Below, piece after piece: positions 7,935-18,461 of a stretch of DNA of 64,000 nt. The notes under the pieces are model-generated. The model was not told where the DNA came from, did not search any database, and saw only the letters and a program-made list of their open reading frames with translations. Source of the DNA: Shinella sp. WSJ-2 (lineage in GTDB: Bacteria; Pseudomonadota; Alphaproteobacteria; Rhizobiales; Rhizobiaceae); NCBI RefSeq assembly GCF_003432075.1, contig NZ_QWBU01000005.1:124001-188000 (forward strand), read 5' to 3'. Made by a program: the position numbers and the translations under genes. Position 1 is the stretch's first letter; every line of letters begins with the position of its first letter.

Positions 7935-8031
7935 GAATGTCAACGCAACACTAATCGATTACAATTTCACGAAAGGAGAAGGAATCTTTCCTGCAAGCGC
8001 AGGCCCCGCGGCTTGCGGGCCGGATCGCCCC

Positions 8032-8862
8032 ATGCGATCAGTCGGCATCAACGGTACAATTTCGGCTAACGGCATGCAGGATCATCCTTCCTTCGAGATC
8101 ATTGACGGCGACCTCGGCCTCGGGCTCGTCATCCTGGCGGACCATGCCACCAATCTCGTGCCCGAACACTATGGCCGCCTCGGCCTGCCGGAGAGCGCGT
8201 TCGAACGGCACATCGCCTACGACATCGGCGTCGAAGGCGTGGTGCGTGGCCTGAACGCCCGGTTGAACGCGCCGGTCGTGATGAGCCGCTTCTCCCGCCT
8301 GCTGATCGACCCCAACCGTGGTGAAGACGACCCGACGCTCGTAATGCGCATTTCCGACGGTGCGATCATTCCAGGCAACCACCCGATCACGCCGGAAGAA
8401 TGGCAATACCGGTTGGAGACCTATCACCGACCCTATCACGATGCCGTGTCCCGCATGATCGACACGGTGGCCGGGCGCACGGGCAAGGCGCCGCTCGTCA
8501 TGTCCATGCATTCCTTCACCCCGGCCTGGAAGGGCACGCCCCGCCCCTGGCAGGTGACCGTGCTCTGGGACAACGACCACCGCGCCGTCGGCCCGCTGCT
8601 TGCCGAACTGGAAAACCTCGGCGATGTCATGGTGGGCGACAACGAACCTTATGATGGGGCGCTGCGTGGCGACACGATGTTTCGTCACTGCATGAAACCG
8701 GGCATCGCACATGCGCTCATCGAAATCCGCCAGGACGAGATCGGCGATGCGGTGGGCATCGCCAGCTGGGTCGACCGCCTCGCCCCGATCTTTTCGCGGT
8801 TGAATGCCGATCCCGCCCTGCACACATACGAGATACACCCTTCCCGCACCGGACCCTATTGA
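8032..8862 (+). CDS. N-formylglutamate amidohydrolase family protein
   Basis: A 276-residue protein of the N-formylglutamate amidohydrolase (HutG-like) family, which are zinc-dependent deformylases. Visible features: ADHATNLVPEHYG (metal-region histidine after the first strand), HIAYDIGVEGV, SRLLIDPNRGEDDPT, the MSMHSFTP block and a terminal EIRQDEI. No histidine-utilisation genes are nearby, so the substrate may not be formylglutamate. Start is uncertain: ATG 8032 has no clear SD, ATG 8074 is an alternative that begins just before the conserved core, and the frame is open further upstream. A distant paralogue lies at 47644. Confidence 0.8.
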   Translation: MRSVGINGTISANGMQDHPSFEIIDGDLGLGLVILADHATNLVPEHYGRLGLPESAFERHIAYDIGVEGVVRGLNARLNAPVVMSRFSRLLIDPNRGEDDPTLVMRISDGAIIPGNHPITPEEWQYRLETYHRPYHDAVSRMIDTVAGRTGKAPLVMSMHSFTPAWKGTPRPWQVTVLWDNDHRAVGPLLAELENLGDVMVGDNEPYDGALRGDTMFRHCMKPGIAHALIEIRQDEIGDAVGIASWVDRLAPIFSRLNADPALHTYEIHPSRTGPY

Positions 8863-8864
8863 CG

Positions 8865-9170
8865 ATGACAGAGCTTTCCAGAGAACAGCAGACCGAGTTC
8901 GAAGCCGCCGCCTTCCGGCGCCTAGTCAGACACCTGCGCGAGCGCACGGACGTGCAGAACATCGACATGATGAATCTCGCCGGCTTCTGCCGCAACTGCC
9001 TGTCCAACTGGTATCGCGATGCGGCCAATGAAGCGGGCGTCGCGCTCGATAAGGAGGCCTCACGCGAGATCGTCTACGGCATGCCCTATGAGGAATGGCG
9101 CGCGCGCTACCAGCGTGAAGCGAATGACGCGCAGAAGACCGCCTTCGAGGTCAACCGCCCGAAAGAATGA
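8865..9170 (+). CDS. DUF1244 family protein
   Basis: A 101-residue cytosolic protein. It matches the DUF1244 family through the block NIDMMNLAGFCRNCLSNWYRDAA and the downstream EASREIVYGMPYEEWRARYQ. The two cysteines in CRNC are conserved in the family. Function is not established. The ATG at 8865 lies two bases after the stop of the upstream amidohydrolase, so the two genes are surely co-transcribed; this pairing is common in Rhizobiaceae and hints at a shared, still unknown, role. Confidence 0.9.
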   Translation: MTELSREQQTEFEAAAFRRLVRHLRERTDVQNIDMMNLAGFCRNCLSNWYRDAANEAGVALDKEASREIVYGMPYEEWRARYQREANDAQKTAFEVNRPKE

Positions 9171-9287
9171 GCGGCAACGACATGAAAAACCGAAACGCCG
9201 TGCGATAGGTCTTGATCTTGCCGGAAGTTCGCGGCAAGTCACGGCCTTCGAATTCTAGCCATACTAGGACCACCCAAGGAGAAGACC

Positions 9288-9554
9288 ATGTCGGATGCCC
9301 ACGGCGTCGCACGCGACCAGCTTCGCGCATTCATCGAGCGCATCGAGCGCCTCGAAGAGGAAAAGAAAACCATCGCCGACGATATCAAGGACGTCTATGG
9401 CGAAGCCAAGGGCACCGGCTTCGACACGAAGATCCTGCGCAAGGTCATCCAGATCCGCAAGCAGGACAAGGACGAGCGCATGGAACAGGAAGCCATCCTC
9501 GACACCTACCTGCAGGCCCTCGGCATGATCGACCTGCCGCCGGATGCCGAATAA
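9288..9554 (+). CDS. gapR: GapR-like DUF2312 DNA-binding protein
   Basis: An 88-residue, highly charged protein with a long coiled-coil helix ([29 protein letters not shown]) followed by a basic segment [21 protein letters not shown]. This is the DUF2312 family, whose characterised member GapR of Caulobacter is a nucleoid-associated protein that clamps overtwisted DNA ahead of replication and transcription and stimulates type II topoisomerases. Length is typical. A good SD (AAGGAGAAG) precedes the ATG. A terminator follows at 9583, so it is monocistronic. Confidence 0.93.
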   Translation: MSDAHGVARDQLRAFIERIERLEEEKKTIADDIKDVYGEAKGTGFDTKILRKVIQIRKQDKDERMEQEAILDTYLQALGMIDLPPDAE

Positions 9555-9582
9555 GCGGGACGGATCTTACGGCATGGAGATG

Positions 9583-9605
9583 AAGGGGCGCGACGCGCCC
9601 CTTTT
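9583..9605 (+). terminator. Intrinsic terminator after gapR
   Basis: AAGGGGCGC (9583-9591) pairs with GCGCCCCTT (9595-9603) over a GAC loop, followed by TTCTTT. It lies 28 bp after the gapR stop. Confidence 0.75.
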
Positions 9606-9678
9606 CTTTGACTGCGCTTGAACCTCACGGCAAACCGCGGTCGCTTCAGAGTTTCGCTGGCCTGCTGACATGATATGA

Positions 9679-10356
9679 ATGCTCTCGGGCGCGCGGCGAA
9701 CATCCCTGCCCCTTGATGGTGTGGAGCATAGACAGACCTTGAGCAGCAAAGTCAAAGTCCCGAAGCCGGTGACCGGTCGGGCGACCCACCTGACGATTTT
9801 GTGCCGTGGCGCCACGTCGGCCAACCAGCAATCGCGGTTTTCCGCGACCGATGCGCTGCTACCCAAGGAGCAGGCGCGGCTAAAGACACTTGCCGGCAAG
9901 CTTCGCGCTTTCGATACGGTCCTGCATGCGCCCGAACGCGCTGCCGCCGAAACGGCCGCCGCCTTCTCCACCGAGGCGAACGCGTGCTCGCTCCTCAGGG
10001 ATGTTGCCTATGGGACATGGGAGAACCGGACGGTCGCGGAGGTCACACACCATTGGCCTGAGGACTTGGAACACTGGTCGGCGGACCCCGCATCGGCCCC
10101 GCATGGCGGCGAATCTTTCGCAGCGGCACAAGCCCGGTCGGCCGAGTGGCTCGAAGGCTATCACGCGGTGGGCGGCAACACGCTGGCCGTAAGCCATGCG
10201 ATCATCATCAAGTTGCTGTTCCTCCACGTGGTCGGCGCGCCGCTGACGTCGATCTGGCGCATCGACGTCGCGCCCCTCGGCATGCTGGCCCTGAGCAGTG
10301 ATGGCAAACGCTGGGCCCTTCGCGGGTTTGGAGCGGGTGCGATTGACAGTTTTTAA
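9679..10356 (+). CDS. Histidine phosphatase superfamily protein with altered active site
   Basis: A 225-residue phosphoglycerate-mutase-like protein. The core starts with HLTILCRGATSANQQ, where family members normally have (V/I)RHG(E/Q)T; here the Arg-His pair is Cys-Arg. Later motifs are intact: APERAAAETAAAF, the acid-containing YGTWENRTVAEV, and the second histidine in LAVSHAIIIKLLFLHV. The phosphorylated histidine is therefore missing, so the usual phospho-enzyme mechanism should not work. Rhizobial relatives often read CHGAT, which keeps the His. Start uncertain: ATG 9679, or a TTG at 9739 closer to the core. It stands alone. Confidence 0.7.
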   Translation: MLSGARRTSLPLDGVEHRQTLSSKVKVPKPVTGRATHLTILCRGATSANQQSRFSATDALLPKEQARLKTLAGKLRAFDTVLHAPERAAAETAAAFSTEANACSLLRDVAYGTWENRTVAEVTHHWPEDLEHWSADPASAPHGGESFAAAQARSAEWLEGYHAVGGNTLAVSHAIIIKLLFLHVVGAPLTSIWRIDVAPLGMLALSSDGKRWALRGFGAGAIDSF

Positions 10357-10503
10357 GAGCACAGCGAGCCGCAGCCGAGTTAGAACGACATACGCCACGC
10401 TTTAACGAGTATGTCGCAATGCAAAATTTCTTTGCGAATGAACGGTCGGCCTGCGCCGTCCCTCCTCCATCAGCCCCTCATTGAAATCATTTTCAGGCAG
10501 ACG

Positions 10504-11601
10504 ATGACCTTCCCCACAATCAAGCTTCCCGCCCGCCCCCTCGCCATCGAGGGCCGGGTCATTTCCATTCCCTTCGCCTACTACTTCTCCACCCCCATTC
10601 TGCTGGCCATCGCGGTCTTCATGGTGATGACGGAAGGACCGGGCATTCTGCGCGACTTTACGATCAGCCAGAACCCGCTTGTCATCGACGGCACGATCGG
10701 CGGCAACTGCACGACGCGCAAAGCGGTTTTCACGACCTGCGAAGTGGATCTTTCCTACGAGCATGACGGCCAGCGTTACGAGAAGGAGGTCGAGGTCATG
10801 TTCGTCGATTTCCACACCGGCGACTATGAGACGGGCCTCGTCATCTCGGCCGATCATCCTGAACTCGCGACCATCAGCCTCGGGCTGGACATGTTATGGA
10901 ACCGGATCATCACGCTGGCGGCCTTCGCGCTTCTGCTTGGCGGCGGGGGTATCGCGATGATCTTCCTCGCATTGCGCATCCTGCGTGTCCGCGGCAAGCT
11001 GCGCCACCCCGCGCCGCTCACCGTCATCCCCGTCGAAATCACGGGAATGGACAACAAGCGCGGTCGCCTTTCGGTGACTTATGCAGACCGGCTAAGCGAG
11101 CGGAAGACCAAGCGCGTCGCCTTCACCCGCTTCCAGAGCGGGGAAGAGCCGATCATCGTTGGGGATGCCGGCAGCAATGCGGTTGCCCTTGCCGTCTGGC
11201 ACGGTACGACAGCGCTGCCCGTGCTGCTCGACGACCGGCTGGAGCGCATCGACCTTACCGCGCAGGAACGGGCGGAAGCGCTGGCCCCTCTTCACGCCGC
11301 CGCCACGACAGCCGACCATCAGAGCGCCGTCGCGCTTGCTCCGGCAAAAAAAGGCATGTCACTCGCGCGCCGGCTCGGCCTCTTCCTGCTTCTGCTTGTC
11401 CTCATCGTTGGCGGCATATTCGGCTATTGGCTATGGTACGTGACGAGCGCGCCCTCGCAATACAACTCGCCGGGGATGGACATCAACAACATGATGCCCG
11501 AAGCGCTCAACCGCTGGGGCTGCAGCCAGTTGCAAAGCCGCTTCGGCGACGGCCCTGCTCCCTTTGGCTGCACGGCGGCGGACTATCAGAGCTGGAAATG
11601 A
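10504..11601 (+). CDS. Membrane protein of unknown function
   Basis: A 365-residue protein I cannot place in a characterised family; the layout loosely resembles DUF3592-type proteins. It has three likely membrane segments: about residues 22-40, 132-155 and 302-325. Between the first two lies an extracytoplasmic domain with paired cysteines (GNCTTRKAVFTTCEVDLSYEHDG) and between the last two a large cytoplasmic region. A short C-terminal outer tail ends with two further Cys (WGCSQ, PFGCTAADY), possibly a disulfide. The start at 10504 leaves out an open but unconvincing upstream extension to 10411. It converges on the DUF882 gene with a shared terminator between. Confidence 0.6.
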   Translation: MTFPTIKLPARPLAIEGRVISIPFAYYFSTPILLAIAVFMVMTEGPGILRDFTISQNPLVIDGTIGGNCTTRKAVFTTCEVDLSYEHDGQRYEKEVEVMFVDFHTGDYETGLVISADHPELATISLGLDMLWNRIITLAAFALLLGGGGIAMIFLALRILRVRGKLRHPAPLTVIPVEITGMDNKRGRLSVTYADRLSERKTKRVAFTRFQSGEEPIIVGDAGSNAVALAVWHGTTALPVLLDDRLERIDLTAQERAEALAPLHAAATTADHQSAVALAPAKKGMSLARRLGLFLLLLVLIVGGIFGYWLWYVTSAPSQYNSPGMDINNMMPEALNRWGCSQLQSRFGDGPAPFGCTAADYQSWK

Positions 11602-11687
11602 CAAAAGCGTCTCGGCAGAGCGACGACCATTGTTCCTGATGCAGTTGAGATGAAACCATCGCCGACGCGTTCGCCCCGCTAACACAC

Positions 11688-11719
11688 AAAAGCCCGCCGG
11701 ATCGCTCCGGCGGGCTTTT
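11688..11719. terminator. Bidirectional terminator between convergent genes
   Basis: A perfect 14-bp stem, AAAAGCCCGCCGGA (11688-11701) with its complement (11706-11719), closed by a TCGC loop. It has an A-run on the left and a T-run on the right, so it can stop transcription in both directions. Confidence 0.9.
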
Positions 11720-11740
11720 GTGATCTCGGTATTCAGAGGC

Positions 11741-13555
11741 TCAGTCGAACTTGCGGACTTCCATGAAGTTGACCGCATTGCCGCTGAAGCGGGCGCTGTC
11801 GATGGATTTGCCCTCCGGCTGGAAGCCGGCCATGTAGACGGTGGTCGGCGCGGCGCGCAGCGTGCGGCTCACGAAGCGCGGCGCTTTGACCGGCTTGGAG
11901 AGCGTCGCCATGTTGCCCTGCTCGAGCGCCCACTGAGAGATGATCTTCTGCGTCAGCTTCGGCTCGGTGCGGATCGCGCCACGGCTTGCGGCATCGGCAT
12001 CCTTCTTCTTCGGACGGCCGCCCTTCGACGGCGTTTCCTCGGCAGCCTTGCCGTCAAAGGCATCGACGCCCGCCAGCGACCGCGTGGCACCGGCATTGTC
12101 GGACACCAGCGCAGCCATCTCGACCGGGTTGCCCTGATCGTCGCCCGTCGTCGGATCGGCAAGGGCAGCAAGGCCCGAACGGTCCGCGGTGGACGGGAGT
12201 GCAACCTTGGCCTCGGCCGCCGCCATCAGCGCCGTCTGCGACTGGTCATCAAGCTCGACCTGCGGGCGAAGGCCCGGCACCGGCACCATGGCCAGTTCCT
12301 CGCCGTCTTCCGCGGCCGCGGCTGCGACAGCCGCCGTCATGGCTTCGCCAGACTGGGCTTCACCGGGCTGCGCATCGCCAGCCTGGGTGCGGGCACCCAG
12401 CATGACGGGCAGCGGAACCTTGTAGGCCGCCAAGTCTTCGAATTCGGGCTTCTGCTCTTCCGTCGTCGTCGCCGCTTCGAGGGCCGCGACGGCACCGCTC
12501 GTCGTCGGTGCGACAAGGGCGAGCTCGCTGGTCGTCTCGGCCGCCTTGAAGGCGGGACGGCTGCCGGGGACCGGCGCGTTGAAGGCAAGCTCGGTCTCGG
12601 CTTCGGTCGCGACCGGCTTCTGGTCGGCAACAGCCTTGGCAGGCGCGCCGCCCGTCTCGCCGCCTTCATCGAAGGAATCGGCGATCGTGACATTGCTGCT
12701 CGCGATCATTTCGGGTTCTTCATCCTCGTCGCCACCGCCGCCGAAGAGCGCGGCGAGGAAGCCGCCCTTGCGCTTCGACGCGGTCGGCGTCGAACCGCCG
12801 CCGGCAACCTGGATGGCGTCGGAACCGACGCGGCGCTTGTAATCGGCAACGGCCTGCTGGTAGCCCGGCAGCGGCTTGCCGTCCGTCGGCACATGCATGG
12901 TCTTGCCGTCCGGGAAGAGGCGCACCAACTCCTGGCGGCTCATGCGCGGCCAGGCGCGCACGCTGCCGACGTCGAGATGCACGAAGGGCGAACCGGAGGT
13001 CGGGTAGAAGCCGACGCCGCCGACCTGGAATTTCATGGCAGTGGCGCGCAGCGTCGCGAGCTTCACGCCCGGGATATAGAAGTCCATCGCCTTGCCGAGC
13101 ATGTGCTGGCTCTTCTTGGCGACACCCTTGGAGCGCGAGCGCAGCATGCCGTTGGTGGCCGGCGAGCGATAAGCGGAAACGACGTTGATGTAACCCGTCG
13201 CGCCGACCTTCTGGTAGACTTCCCAGACGAGGTCGAACAGGCGCGGATCCATGCGCGTCGGCTCGTTGCGGCGCCAGTCGCGCAGAAAGGTGTTGAGCTG
13301 CTTCAGGCCGCGCTGGTCATAACGACCGTTGCGCTTGAAGGTGATCTCGGCCTTTTCCTTGGTATGGATGAAGAAGAGCTTGAGCGTGCGGTTGCCGCTC
13401 TCGGCCTGAACCGTCGCGGGAATGGCCGTCGGCAGAATGAGGGCAGCAGAAAGCACAGCCGTGGACAAAGCCTTGGGCAGCTTTTGCAACACTGTCTTGC
13501 AGAGGCTGCCAAGGGTGCTCCCCCGGCGCTTCATCGATGCGAACAAATTTGCCAA
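11741..13555 (-). CDS. DUF882 / M15-type peptidase-like exported protein with long Ala-rich tail
   Basis: A 604-residue exported protein. A signal segment (about residues 30-51, cleavage near VQA) precedes a DUF882 domain (about 55-205) of the peptidase M15 fold. It keeps the zinc ligands: SQHMLGKAMD (S-x-H-x-x-G-x-A-x-D, His151 and Asp158) and HLD at 193-195. DUF882 proteins resemble VanY/YcbK murein endopeptidases, so a role in cutting peptidoglycan crosslinks is inferred. The remaining 400 residues are low-complexity, rich in Ala, Glu and Thr with repeated VPxPGxRP motifs, and may span the periplasm or bind the wall. It ends in a short conserved-looking block with FVSRTLRAAPTTVYMAGFQ. Confidence 0.85.
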   Translation of the reverse strand: MANLFASMKRRGSTLGSLCKTVLQKLPKALSTAVLSAALILPTAIPATVQAESGNRTLKLFFIHTKEKAEITFKRNGRYDQRGLKQLNTFLRDWRRNEPTRMDPRLFDLVWEVYQKVGATGYINVVSAYRSPATNGMLRSRSKGVAKKSQHMLGKAMDFYIPGVKLATLRATAMKFQVGGVGFYPTSGSPFVHLDVGSVRAWPRMSRQELVRLFPDGKTMHVPTDGKPLPGYQQAVADYKRRVGSDAIQVAGGGSTPTASKRKGGFLAALFGGGGDEDEEPEMIASSNVTIADSFDEGGETGGAPAKAVADQKPVATEAETELAFNAPVPGSRPAFKAAETTSELALVAPTTSGAVAALEAATTTEEQKPEFEDLAAYKVPLPVMLGARTQAGDAQPGEAQSGEAMTAAVAAAAAEDGEELAMVPVPGLRPQVELDDQSQTALMAAAEAKVALPSTADRSGLAALADPTTGDDQGNPVEMAALVSDNAGATRSLAGVDAFDGKAAEETPSKGGRPKKKDADAASRGAIRTEPKLTQKIISQWALEQGNMATLSKPVKAPRFVSRTLRAAPTTVYMAGFQPEGKSIDSARFSGNAVNFMEVRKFD

Positions 13556-13730
13556 CTCTTTCCCCGTCCGAAGGACAACGAACGTCCGTTATCCCAGATG
13601 ACTGCCAATTGCGGTGAGAGCATGGCAAATTCGCCACACTCGTCATCGCGCACCCGTTATAGTGAACAATCCACTAACAGGGAATAAACGGCAATCGCGA
13701 AATCTCAAACGGCCGGGATTCCAACGGTTT

Positions 13731-15269
<1,539 letters not shown>

Positions 15270-15432
15270 TGGAACCTCCTTGCCCAGGCGTGCGTCATGC
15301 ACGCCGAAGGGAACTGAACACCAGCGGACCATGACAGGAAGGGTTGAACATGCCGTTTTGAGAAAGGCTTGCATTTTAACCAATGCCGACGCAAGCAAGG
15401 GGCTGATCGGCCCACCAGGAAGAGAGATAGAG

Positions 15433-17286
15433 ATGACGCGTAATTTCCCCGCCCCCCGCATCGCCTTCGCCCCGGCGGACGCCGCCGCAAGCGCCGAGTT
15501 GGGCGATCTTCCCGGCTGGAACCTCGGCGATCTCTATGCTTCGCAAACCTCCCCGGAATTCATCGGCGACATGAAGAAGGCCGAGGCGGAAACGCTCGCC
15601 TTCGAAGCCAAGTGGAAGGGCAAGCTCGACGCCGCCACGGAAAAAAACGGCGACGAGGGTATTGGCGCGGCGGTCAAGGAATTCGAGGCGCTGGAAGACG
15701 TGATGGGCCGTCTCATCTCGTTTGCCGGCCTCACCTATTTCACCAACACGACCGAGCCGGCCAACGGCAAATTCTACGGCGACGTGCAGGCGAAGCTGAC
15801 CAATCTTGGCGCGCATCTCCTGTTTTTCTCGCTTGAACTCAACAGGATAGCGGACGAGCGAATCGAAGCGGCGCTGGTGAAAGACGCGCTCGCCGCGCAT
15901 TATCGCCCTTGGATCGAAGACCTGCGCAAGGACAAGCCCTACCAGCTCGACGACAAGACCGAACAGTTGTTCCTTGAAAAGTCGATGACCGCGGCGGCCG
16001 CCTGGAACCGCCTGTTCGACGAGACCATGGCCTCGCTGCGCTACACGATCGACGGCGAGGAGCTGCCGCTCGAAATCGCCCTCAACCAGTTGCAGTCGCC
16101 CGACCGGGAGGCCCGCCGCAAGGCCGCGCAGGCGCTGGCAAAGACCTTCAAGGACAATATCCGCACCTTCTCACTGATCACCAACACACTCGCCAAGGAT
16201 AAGGAAATCTCCGACCGCTGGCGCGGCTTCGAGGACATTGCCGACAGCCGGCATCTGGCGAACCGCGTCGAGCCGGAAGTGGTCGCCGCACTCGCGGAAG
16301 CCGTGCGCGAAGCGTATCCACGCCTGTCGCACCGCTACTATGCGATGAAGGCAAAGTGGCTCGGAATGGAGCAGATGGAGTTCTGGGATCGCAACGCGCC
16401 CCTTCCCGAGACACCCGATGCGACGATCCCCTGGACCGAAGCACGCGACACCGTGCTCTCCGCCTACGGTGCCTTCGCGCCCGAAATGGCCGACATCGCC
16501 AAAAAATTCTTCGACAAAGGCTGGATCGACGCGCCGGTCCGTCCCGGCAAGGCGCCGGGCGCCTTCGCCCATCCGACGGTGCCTTCCGCGCACCCCTATG
16601 TTCTCGTCAATTACATGGGTAAGCCGCGCGACGTAATGACGCTCGCCCACGAACTCGGCCATGGCGTGCATCAGGTTCTGGCCGGCGGCCAGGGCGCGCT
16701 GATGGCCTCCACGCCGCTGACGCTCGCCGAAACGGCCTCCGTCTTCGGTGAGATGCTGACCTTCCGCAGCCTGCTCGACAAGACGAAGGACAAGCGCGAG
16801 CGCAAGGCCATGCTCGCCCAGAAAGTCGAGGACATGATCAACACGGTCGTGCGCCAGATCGCCTTCTACGAATTCGAGCGTAAGGTGCACACCGCCCGCA
16901 AGGAAGGTGAGCTGACCGCCGAGCAGATCGGCGAACTCTGGCTTTCCGTGCAAGGCGAAAGCCTCGGTCCGGCAATCCGGATTTCCGAGGGCTACGAGAC
17001 CTATTGGGCCTATATCCCCCACTTCATCCACTCGCCCTTCTACGTTTATGCCTATGCCTTCGGCGATTGCCTGGTGAACTCGCTCTATGCCGTCTACCAG
17101 CAGGCGGAAGCCGGCTTCCAGGCAAAGTATTTCGACCTGCTCAAGGCCGGCGGCACGAAGCATCACTCGGAACTGCTGAAACCCTTCGGCCTCGATGCCA
17201 GCGATCCGTCGTTCTGGAGCAAGGGACTGTCGATGATCGAAGGGCTTATCGACGAGCTGGAAGCGCTTGATAAGGCCTCCTCTTAA
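15433..17286 (+). CDS. pepF: Oligoendopeptidase F family M3 metallopeptidase
   Basis: A 617-residue cytosolic zinc peptidase of family M3, which degrades oligopeptides of roughly 7 to 17 residues. The active-site helix is LAHELGHGVH, with H406, E407 and H410, and the third ligand lies in the downstream LAETASVFGEM block. The N-terminal helical region (LPGWNLGDLYAS) is the conserved opening of the PepF type. ATG 15433 has GAAGAGAGATAG upstream; the open frame further left belongs to antisense of the divergent regulator. Only 17 bp separate it from pabB, so pepF-pabB-pabC probably form one operon. Confidence 0.93.
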   Translation: MTRNFPAPRIAFAPADAAASAELGDLPGWNLGDLYASQTSPEFIGDMKKAEAETLAFEAKWKGKLDAATEKNGDEGIGAAVKEFEALEDVMGRLISFAGLTYFTNTTEPANGKFYGDVQAKLTNLGAHLLFFSLELNRIADERIEAALVKDALAAHYRPWIEDLRKDKPYQLDDKTEQLFLEKSMTAAAAWNRLFDETMASLRYTIDGEELPLEIALNQLQSPDREARRKAAQALAKTFKDNIRTFSLITNTLAKDKEISDRWRGFEDIADSRHLANRVEPEVVAALAEAVREAYPRLSHRYYAMKAKWLGMEQMEFWDRNAPLPETPDATIPWTEARDTVLSAYGAFAPEMADIAKKFFDKGWIDAPVRPGKAPGAFAHPTVPSAHPYVLVNYMGKPRDVMTLAHELGHGVHQVLAGGQGALMASTPLTLAETASVFGEMLTFRSLLDKTKDKRERKAMLAQKVEDMINTVVRQIAFYEFERKVHTARKEGELTAEQIGELWLSVQGESLGPAIRISEGYETYWAYIPHFIHSPFYVYAYAFGDCLVNSLYAVYQQAEAGFQAKYFDLLKAGGTKHHSELLKPFGLDASDPSFWSKGLSMIEGLIDELEALDKASS

Positions 17287-17303
17287 AAGAGCCGGACAGC
17301 AGC

Positions 17304-18461
17304 ATGACCGATCGCGAACGCTTTGTGCTCCTCAGGGACGACCGCGAGGACCGGACGGTGGTTTTCGCCGATCCGCTCGCCGTGGTCACCGTGCGCGATC
17401 GCGCCGGCTTCGAGGCCGCCTTCACGGCGCTCCAGAAGGCGCATGAGGAAGGCCACTGGATCGCCGGCTTCATGAGCTATGAGGCCGGCCATCTCTTCGA
17501 GGAGAAGCTGGCCGGCTTTGCCGAAGAAAACCGCCCGACGCCGCTGATGAGCTTCGGCATCTTTGAAAAGCCGTCGGACGACCATCCGCTGGCAAAGCCG
17601 CGCCAGCGCACCGAAAACGAGCCGTTTCTCACCGAACCGAAGGCGCATTGGGATTTCGAGACCTATCGCAGCCGCTTCGAGCGCCTCCACCGGCATCTGC
17701 GCGAGGGCGATTGCTACCAGGCGAACCTCACCATGCCGATCCGCGCCCGCTGGACCGGCGATCCGCTCGCCGCCTTCTGGTCGCTGATCGAGCGCCAGCC
17801 GGTGCGCTACGGCGCCTTCGTCTCGCTCGATGGGCCGCTGCTGCTCTCCCGTTCGCCGGAACTCTTCTTCGATGTCGACAGGGGCGGCTGGATCGAGACC
17901 CACCCGATGAAGGGCACCGCCCCGCGCGGCGGCGATGCAGCCGAGGACGCGGACATCATCGCCGCCATGCAGGCCGATCCGAAGTCGCAGGCAGAAAACC
18001 GCATGATCGTCGATCTCCTGCGCAACGATATCTCGCGCATCTCGGAGGTCGGCACGCTGCATGTGCCCAAACTGTTCGCCGTCGAGACCTACCCCACCGT
18101 GCACCAGATGGTGAGCCATGTCCGGGCGAAGCTTCTGCCCGACATCTCCATCCGCGATATCTTCGCCGCGCTCTTCCCCTGCGGCTCCATCACCGGCGCG
18201 CCGAAAATGAGTGCCATGAAGATCCTGCACGACCTGGAGGACGGCCCGCGCGACGCCTATTGCGGCGCCATCGGCATGATCGCGCCCGACGGCACCATGC
18301 GCTTCAACGTCGCCATCCGCACCATCTCGATCTTCGAAGATGGCAAGGCCGTCTTCAATGTCGGCGGCGGCATCGTCTTCGATTCCACCGCCGAGGCGGA
18401 ATATGAGGAGTGCCTGCTCAAGGCGCGTTTCGCCGTGGGGGACCAATGGATCTCTCGCTGA
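17304..18461 (+). CDS. pabB: Aminodeoxychorismate synthase component I
   Basis: A 385-residue chorismate-binding enzyme that aminates chorismate to 4-amino-4-deoxychorismate for folate synthesis. The C-terminal two thirds carry the conserved blocks: EGDCYQANLTMP, LLSRSPELFF, ETHPMKGTAPRG, AENRMIVDLLRNDISRI, the tryptophan-synthase-like VHQMVSHV, and FPCGSITGAPKMSAMKI. The Lys in HPMKGT matches the PabB type rather than the anthranilate synthase Ala. It is shorter than E. coli PabB, as common for the alphaproteobacterial form. It overlaps pabC by 16 bases. Confidence 0.93.
   Translation: MTDRERFVLLRDDREDRTVVFADPLAVVTVRDRAGFEAAFTALQKAHEEGHWIAGFMSYEAGHLFEEKLAGFAEENRPTPLMSFGIFEKPSDDHPLAKPRQRTENEPFLTEPKAHWDFETYRSRFERLHRHLREGDCYQANLTMPIRARWTGDPLAAFWSLIERQPVRYGAFVSLDGPLLLSRSPELFFDVDRGGWIETHPMKGTAPRGGDAAEDADIIAAMQADPKSQAENRMIVDLLRNDISRISEVGTLHVPKLFAVETYPTVHQMVSHVRAKLLPDISIRDIFAALFPCGSITGAPKMSAMKILHDLEDGPRDAYCGAIGMIAPDGTMRFNVAIRTISIFEDGKAVFNVGGGIVFDSTAEAEYEECLLKARFAVGDQWISR

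Noticed and set aside
7918..8031. N-terminal extension of the first N-formylglutamate amidohydrolase homologue
   Set aside because: The open frame is there and AAAGGAGAAGG lies within it, but no usable start codon follows that SD at proper distance and the extension overlaps the divergent DUF1036 start.
11720..13687. A 655-codon plus-strand frame opposite the DUF882 gene
   Set aside because: The minus-strand protein has a signal peptide and an intact zinc motif; the plus-strand product is Arg/Gly/His-rich noise.
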